A stretch of DNA of 64,000 nucleotides from Uranotaenia lowii (Eukaryota; Arthropoda; Insecta; Diptera; Culicidae): positions 147,624,843 to 147,688,842 of the forward strand of contig NC_073693.1 of the NCBI RefSeq assembly GCF_029784155.1, in the 5' to 3' direction. The notes under the pieces were generated by a model. It saw only the letters and a program-made list of their open reading frames with translations. It did not search any database and was not told the origin of the DNA. The stretch's first letter is position 1. Every line of letters begins with the position of its first letter. Made by a program: the position numbers and the translations under genes. Shown here one piece after another: positions 58,353-64,000 of the stretch.

Positions 58353-58589
58353 TCTTAAGTTTGCGGGATGACGGGCTCAGCCCACATATCCATCAATAAA
58401 CTAACTAGCAACATAACTTGAATACATAGTAAAGTAAAGCGAAGAGTAAAGGATTCCTACTGAATTCGAGCTTTCTCTGGAGCCACCATTTTTATAATTT
58501 TTCAAAAATATTTATATTTCGCTAGCTTTTTTTTTAATTTCCAATGATTTTTAATAATAATTTATCGAACTCAAAAAATCACCCAAATT

Positions 58590-58999
58590 TTCTTCAGTTG
58601 AAAAAGTGATTTATATGTACGTTGTACTAGACTTTAATAACAAAAAGGATACATAACTGTACAAAACGTACTTAAAACGGAATTCAGAAGTCACAAAAAA
58701 AGTGAGGGCTTGTGATATTGCTCAGTTGGCAAGTCTGTTGTCTCCTAAGCCGATATCCGCGAGTTCGAGCCCAAAAGTACACATCGAACACAGTTGTACC
58801 GGATGAGTTTTTCAATAACGATCCGACAACTGCTACGTTGATAAAAGTCGCGAATGCTATAAAAATGGTAAAACGACTATAATCGAAACCAAGAAAAATG
58901 AAAAAAAAAATCATAAAAAGTGCACTGAGATGCATTCTTGCTGGCTGGTTCGGCGGGCGCGCCTGCAGGTATGCTACAAAATCGTATCACCACTTCTTG
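58590..58999. repeat. Dispersed repeat X, copy 2, interrupted by a SINE
   Basis: Collinear with 28800-28960 on both sides of 58705-58910: GTACGTTGTAC, AAAACG, AAGTCACA before it, and AAAAAGTGCACTGAG, ATCACCACTTC after it. A GC-rich insertion (GGTTCGGCGGGCGCGCCTGC) at about 58945 is not in copy 1. Confidence 0.55.
58705..58910 (+). mobile_element. tRNA-derived SINE with poly(A) and target duplication
   Basis: The head has box A (TATTGCTCAGTTGGCAAG) and box B (GAGTTCGAGCCC) in tRNA spacing. The tRNA-unrelated body ends with an A-rich tail at 58901-58910. Flanks TCACAAAAAAAGTG (58691-58704) and TCATAAAAAGTG (58911-58922) fit a slightly diverged target duplication. The acceptor stem does not pair, so this is not a functional tRNA. 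It resembles tRNA-derived SINEs of culicine mosquitoes. Confidence 0.8.
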
Positions 59000-59599
59000 T
59001 TTTATACCGTATTTTTTCACCCGGAGGCAAACCAGGGACAACCTAGGTTCGCTCTAACTGCTGTATGATGCTCATTTATTGCTCTAGAGGCGACCTAGTT
59101 TCGCTCGAAAAATAGACGGAGTCACCCTGAGAAGAAAGTCAGTTTTGCGAGAAATTCACCAATGCTCTCAACGTTGTTGTCAAAACATTGAACAGCTGTT
59201 TGTGCCAAAACAGTTGAAATGATGAACGGGGAAATTTGCAGCGACTTTTAACCTCTCATCCAAGCAAAATCCTACTATCTGCTGTCCAGTTCAATCCGGA
59301 CACGAAAAAAGGCATTCCGGATGTGAAGAACCGAGTGAAGAAGGGAGAAAAAAATGACAGCTGCATGCATGTAAATATTGCGTTCGTTCTCACGCACACC
59401 TACGTATGGAATAATTCGAAAACCGAAAGTAGAAGAGCCAAATCCGGAATCAAAAAAAAAAAATTCATAAGATTCACATTTTTTCTGGTTAAAAAAATAT
59501 TCAAATATTTTTCTCGTTCCATTCAAGAAAACTTTTACTGCATAATTTGTAAAATATATTTTTTTCATTTTTAAACACCCTGAAATCTCCTTCGTTATT
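59000..59599. other. Unassigned
   Basis: No recognisable gene. The frames at 59236-59574 (plus) and 59275-59568 (minus) overlap and are not credible. Confidence 0.4.
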
Positions 59600-59960
59600 G
59601 GAGCTCATATAAAGCTTCATATCATCTGCATGTACATATAAGCACATTTAGCTGATTCAGATGGTAAGTAATGTCATTGACGAATAAGATAATAAATAAG
59701 GGACCTAGACGGAAGCCTTGAGGCAAACCAGATATATCGAAGATCCTTTCCGAAAGTGAAACATATAATCTAACAATTTGTGTACGGTTTGTCAAATAGG
59801 ACTTCAAAAAAGAAAGTCGATACTATCGATAGCTTTAGTGAAGCCCATGTATACAGCCTGAATGGAATTTCCTTGATCCATAAAGTGGATATTATAAGAA
59901 ACACATTCGATTAAATAAGTGGTTGTAGTCTACAAGAAAGAACTTTCCAGTTTCCTGAGT
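59600..59960 (-). pseudogene. Non-LTR reverse transcriptase fragment (minus strand)
   Basis: On the minus strand: HFMDQGNSIQAVYMGFTKAI then DSIDF (motif A, first Asp replaced by Gly), MKSYLTNRTQIVRLYVSLSE, SGLPQGFRLGPLFIILFVND and LNVLICTCR in the position of YADD. Catalytic residues are lost and stops are frequent. It is a heavily decayed jockey-like relic, older than the element at 55030. Confidence 0.7.
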
Positions 59961-60124
59961 ACGGTGCAGCTGCTCCAGCTTTTCGAGTTCCTCCTTTTCG
60001 GGGAAAATATTTCATTGATATAATCAGATATTGATTTCGTATAAGAGCATTCTGTTTATAAAAAGAGATGATTCTTTCAGTAGAACTGAATATCCTGATA
60101 AATAAATAATTAAAGGGACAAATG

Positions 60125-61006
60125 TAGGCTTGCCAGATACTTTCAGAAGAAAGCGTGACATTTAACTACAAAAAAGCGGGACACAACCGATAAAAGCGGA
60201 ACATTTGAGAAACTCATGAAGAAAGCTTAATTGTTTTGCCAAACTTTACGTAAACCTTCATTCAAAATTATTCATAGAAAGTACAATTGGGATTTATTTT
60301 TAACGCGGATTGATGTTGCTCAGTTTCTTTACATGACTCCTATTTACACTTTTTTTTTTGCCATAAGCAAGGTTATTTTCCACGGTTCTCGCAAATTTAC
60401 ACGTCATATGAGAGACATATTTCAAGTCCTACGTGTAAACGCGGATTTAATATCGTGTGAAAAGATTTATGGAATAACCAATATGTTCCAATTTGTTTTC
60501 AAAATTGAAAACTCATCAAAACTTCTATCATTGTATGTATACTTTTGACATGTGACTCAAAAAGGTAGTTAATGATAAAAGAACGTTTAACTACCAACTA
60601 CCGAGAAATGAAGATCTTTAATCATTTGGAAACATTTTGAACAATATATTCTTCATACAAAATTTATTAAAATTGCATTGGTTGAATGTGCTCCAAAAAC
60701 GCTCAACTGAATCAGAAACTTACTGTAACTGCCTTACGTAAAATCTATAAAAAATATGCTTATTTTGAAAAAAAAAGACGTATTCGAAATTTTGTGTGTA
60801 TTGTGTTGCCTATTTTGAGAAAAAACACGTATTCGAAAGATTTTTGTGTTGAACCAGTGTAAGTCAGTCAACTTTATAACAGTCTCCATGAAAAAAGCGG
60901 GGCATTTTAAGGAAAAAGCGGGACATTTTATGGAAAAAGCGGGATAGCGGGACATTCATCAAAAAAAGGGACATATCCCGCTTTTGCGGGACGGATTGCA
61001 ACACTA
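60125..61006. mobile_element. hAT-like MITE rich in GCGGGACA repeats
   Basis: Ends TAGGCTTGCCAGATAC and, on the opposite strand, TAGTGTTGCAATCC are of the TAGNGTTGC type. Flanks GACAAATG and GAGTAATG match at six of eight positions, a plausible diverged 8-bp duplication. Inside each end are AAAAGCGGGACA repeats (60175-60205, 60896-60985), suggesting multiple transposase binding sites. No transposase. Confidence 0.6.
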
Positions 61007-61359
61007 GAGTAATGCCTCCTGTGGAGTTAAAATCTCTTTAAAAATAAATAATTATATCAATAAATACATAGATTTATAAAAAAAAAAGCTGGAGTTTCAA
61101 ATTTTATAAGAATTAATTAAAACTTGTCTGCGTTGTCCGTGTTGCGTATTTCACATAAAGTATAATAAATCATCTTTTTATGTCAAATCATCCATTTTTA
61201 AAATCGATCACTAGCTTAACAATTTTTTGAGTAAAGGAGTTAGGAGCCCTCGGTTTAAAAAATTACATAGCATCGTTTTCAATTCCAAAAGACATATTCC
61301 TATGCAGCAACTCATTACTATTTTCCTATCTAGACATCCTTTTTTTTAAACTAGCTGAT

Positions 61360-61830
61360 CTCACATGAACTTCGTTTCGCTTTTAACTTTAAAGCTGAAG
61401 ATTTTGTATTTGGTTGGTAATTGGGAGGCATTTTCACAAAAAAATTGCTTAAAATACGAAATTCAACATAAGAATTTGCTTGACCGTCGAAAAGAACACC
61501 CGTGTACGAATTTTTGTCTTTTTCGGATGCATAAAAACAAAATTATTTCTAAAATATTTTAAAAGGTAATATTAACGACCCTTTTTTTGTTGTTTGATTA
61601 AAAATTTTAATTCATAAATCAATTATCCGTTTTGTAAAACACCCGTGAATGAATTTTTGTCTGCATCTAATGCATAATAAAATAATTATTGCAAAAACAT
61701 TAAACAGTAAATGTGGACGACCCCTTTTTATGTCGTCTAATAGAAAGTTTGTTATCAGGAATCGATTCCTTGTCCTACAAAACTCTCGTGTTTAAATTTT
61801 TGCCTCGATATGATGCCTAACAACGTAATT
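61360..61830 (-). repeat. Second, inverted occurrence of the ~130-140 bp tandem family
   Basis: ACACCCGTGTACGAATTTTTGTC, ACACCCGTGAATGAATTTTTGTC and CTCTCGTGTTTAAATTTTTGCC recur, as do ATGCATAA and the anchor GACCCCTTTTT (61571, 61711; spacing 140). Read on the minus strand the anchor AAAAAGGGGTCGTCCAC is that of the array at 18400-19170. About two and a half units, ending at MITE copy C. Confidence 0.65.
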
Positions 61831-61831
61831 A

Positions 61832-62214
61832 GGCCGGAACAAATTTCAAATCCTTCTTTTGTCACTCGGAGTTGGAACATCGCGAGGGGGGGGGGACAAT
61901 AAAAAATAATGCGAAAAACAAATAAATTGGAAAAAAAAATTCACGAAAGCTTGTATGCAACAAAAATTTCATACTATATTGTTGCATAATACCTATAAAT
62001 CAAGTTTTTTTTATCTAAAAATTCAATTAAATCAAAAATACAAAATGTGAATTAACTTGCATCTTCAAAAAGTTGGTTCTTTGTCTTGTAATCTTCGGAT
62101 ATTTGAATTTTTATTTGAAATTTACTTAAAATACTTCAAACTTTATTTATTCCCCCCTTTATTTCAAAGGGGGGGGGGGGGTGACAAAAGAAGAAATTGA
62201 TATTTGTTCCAGCC
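61832..62214. mobile_element. PIF/Harbinger-like MITE family H, copy C
   Basis: Ends GGCCGGAACAAATTTCAAAT and, on the opposite strand, GGCTGGAACAAATATCAATT, with TTA at 61829-61831 and 62215-62217. Inverted relative to copy A. G-rich and C-rich runs inside both ends. 383 bp, non-coding. Confidence 0.85.
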
Positions 62215-62495
62215 TTACTATAGCTACAAAATGAATACAGTTAGGTTTGCAATTTATAACTGTAACTTATCAATAGAATGACAGACTATCACATTTGATC
62301 ACATTTGACATTTCACCCTAACGGCGCTTACGGCGTTTGTTCGGAATTACCCCACTTAGCCCTACTATTATTTCATGCTAGTGAACAATGTATCGTAGAA
62401 AAATGAAAATTCAAAAAGTAAAAAAAAAGAAATTTAATCTGAGAAAAGCTTCGCGGGCCGCACAGCAAGGTCTCGAGAGCCGCGAATTGCTCTAA

Positions 62496-62640
62496 TGCTT
62501 ATGCTTATGATACGTACACAGCCAGATCTTGTCAGCATCCCGGTGAATAGTGAAAATACATTTACTATTCATCTTATCAAGGCCGGGCCCACTGTGCAGT
62601 ATTGGACGCAGAGACGACTGGAACCAGGGGAGGAAGAAAA
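62496..62640. mobile_element. 145 bp SINE-like insertion with 22-bp perfect target duplication
   Basis: CGAGAGCCGCGAATTGC and five further bases are repeated exactly at 62474-62495 and 62641-62662. Between them is a 145 bp segment with TGCTTATGCTTATG at its left end, i.e. a CATAAGCA microsatellite tail on the minus strand, and a GC-rich middle. Long exact duplications indicate LINE-mediated insertion. No box A or B was recognised, so it may be a tRNA-independent SINE or the 3' tail of an unknown LINE. Confidence 0.7.
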
Positions 62641-62662
62641 CGAGAGCCGCGAATTGCTCTAA

Positions 62663-63507
62663 AGTATAAAACACAAATTGGCTAGTTTAACGATTTAAAA
62701 CTTCTGACAAATACTTAACCATTCTATTTCCTTAGGTTAGCATTAATTGGATGCGCAATCTTTTATGAGTTTGCCCTTGTACTCTCAATATGAATAGCAA
62801 TTTGGTATAAAAACTACATTGACATTCACTGTGGGCTTCCAATAAACGTTGTTAGAAACTTACCTATTCAAATTTATGCAGCTATATTAAGGTAAGCTCC
62901 TTCCTTGATTATCTCTACCGTAAGCCGCTTGGAATTTGCAACGAATAAGCAGTCTTCTCAAAGCAAATGAGGATAGCTTTCAGCGTTTTCCTGCATATTT
63001 AAGATGTGTGATTCGAATAAATATTTTTCATAAAAGCTCACATCCAAAACGCCACGGATAGAGTGGTACGTGTATTTCATCTATTTTAGCAGCTTTTTTG
63101 GACTGAAACTAGAACTAGCAACTCGTTTAATCCTGCTGAAATGCTTTCCATCATCATCATCATCCTCGTCATTTTCTTCCCTTGAATAAAGTTAAGAATA
63201 TTTGTGTTGTATAAATGTGAGCAGGGGTTATTCTCAGTTCACGTTTCCTGGAAGGTGAAAGAATTTGGTGGGCTCCAGACGATGGAAAAGTGCAATTCTT
63301 TGTAAAAAAAAATGGTAGGGTGGTATTCACTTCGGGTGTATGGAAGAGTGTCTCTTGGAATGTCGCTACTGTGCTAGATTATAAATGACCATAAAGGAAA
63401 ATAAATCTCTTAGGCATCCTTACCTCAAATACAATCCATGGTTGATCCTTTTCGAGTTAGTAAAATCCCTTGAATAGTAACAACTGTTAAATACGGCATT
63501 TTAATAA
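62663..63507. other. Unassigned
   Basis: No gene recognised. 63152-63172 is a short TCA/TCC-rich simple repeat. Confidence 0.4.
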
Positions 63508-63672
63508 GAGGTCATTCAAATATTACGTACGCGTTTAGGGAGGGGGGGGGGGGGGCGTTAAAAACTAGTTACGCTTTAATCTACAAAGATAGAAAATCTA
63601 ATCTGAATTTGTTACGTAGGAGGGTGGTTGAAAATGATCCAAAATTGTGCTACGTAATATTTGAACGGCTCC
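63508..63672. mobile_element. Short MITE with CAAATATTACGTA ends
   Basis: Left end GAGGTCATTCAAATATTACG and right end, on the opposite strand, GGAGCCGTTCAAATATTACG. A poly(G) tract lies inside the left end, as in the element at 452-1263. 165 bp, non-coding. Target duplication not resolved. Confidence 0.65.
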
Positions 63673-64000
63673 TTATCTCTTTTACATTGCCTTTCTGAGT
63701 TGCGATTCTTGTACAGAAAATTATACTTATTTTTTTATAACAGCAGTCGGTGGGTGAGGGGGGGGGGATAGCTGGTTTGCTTTTAGGGTATGCACAATTT
63801 TTTTATGACATCTTCATCAGAACATCTATTTTTAAGCTACAACACAAATGAAACAAACATCGCTAAATTTCGATTTCTCATGACTCATTCTGGTAATTTC
63901 TATACCAGAAAGTCTCCTGAATGTTCAGGATCAACATTCAAGAAAGATGACCAGCGTTCACTAGTTGGTAAAACAACAATGAGCCTTCTGGTTCAGCTAA
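63673..64000. other. Unassigned to window end
   Basis: Short AT-rich stretch with one G run near 63760; nothing recognised. Confidence 0.4.

Larger units (their letters stand above)
55030..58440 (+). mobile_element. Jockey-like non-LTR retrotransposon, 5'-truncated
   Basis: Begins inside the endonuclease domain and runs through RT to a 3' UTR; no RNase H, as in jockey-type elements. Split by a hAT-like MITE at 56378-57240; removal gives a continuous frame. Two frameshifts near 57600 and 58040. The 3' end is near 58440, where the element loses coding character; no clear poly(A). Confidence 0.8.

Noticed and set aside
58705..58780. Functional tRNA gene
   Set aside because: Has A and B boxes but is followed by a SINE body, A-tail and target duplication; the acceptor stem is not formed.
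61365..61562. 65-codon frame
   Set aside because: Lies in the tandem repeat family; no protein character.

Overview
This 64 kb window is a transposon graveyard from an arthropod genome, most likely a dipteran and probably a culicine mosquito. The evidence is the mixture of families: an R1-clade and an RTE-clade non-LTR element, jockey-like reverse transcriptases, a BEL/Pao and a Ty1/copia LTR element, a DD37E Tc1-like transposase of the type described from mosquitoes (ITmD37E), tRNA-derived SINEs and many MITEs. I found no host protein-coding gene that I would defend, no rRNA and no functional tRNA gene. The only hints of host coding sequence are a zinc-finger exon inside a TIR element (623-967) and a start codon followed by a consensus splice donor at 20656-20670.

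Layout. 1-1575: a TA-flanked DNA transposon interrupted by a second TIR element that carries the zinc-finger exon. 3188-11994: pieces of an R1 element (degenerate ORF1, ORF2 with its middle deleted, 3' UTR) split by unknown sequence, a tandem duplication, a hAT-like MITE and a 1.2 kb foldback. 11995-12600: a jockey-like RT fragment. 16735-19918: two TA-flanked elements, one with a nested TTAA-flanked MITE, and a ~130 bp tandem array. 20893-26530: two almost identical 571 bp SINE-containing units, one of them inside an RTE element that also holds a palindromic MITE. 28119-29449: PIF/Harbinger-like MITEs and a SINE head.

31267-39238: a BEL/Pao element with LTRs identical by eye, a 5-bp target duplication and a tRNA-Phe primer site. 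Its pol is broken by a micro-duplication over RT motif A, a frameshift, a nonsense codon and an ITmD37E insertion. 39964-45363: a TA element, a foldback element and a 2.2 kb Transib-like inverted-repeat element. 46556-50592: a copia element lacking its 5' LTR, gag and integrase, carrying an ORF-less R1 derivative inside its RT. 55030-58440: a jockey-like LINE split by a hAT-like MITE. 58590-63672: SINEs, hAT-like and Harbinger-like elements and a second copy of the tandem family.

The elements do not form a pathway. Their interest is in the nesting order, which gives relative ages. Many boundaries are base-precise because target duplications can be read directly, and several insertions rejoin an open reading frame when removed on paper. 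The sequence between elements is AT-rich and mostly looks like intergenic or intronic DNA. Identities were judged by eye from recognisable motifs; no database was searched.
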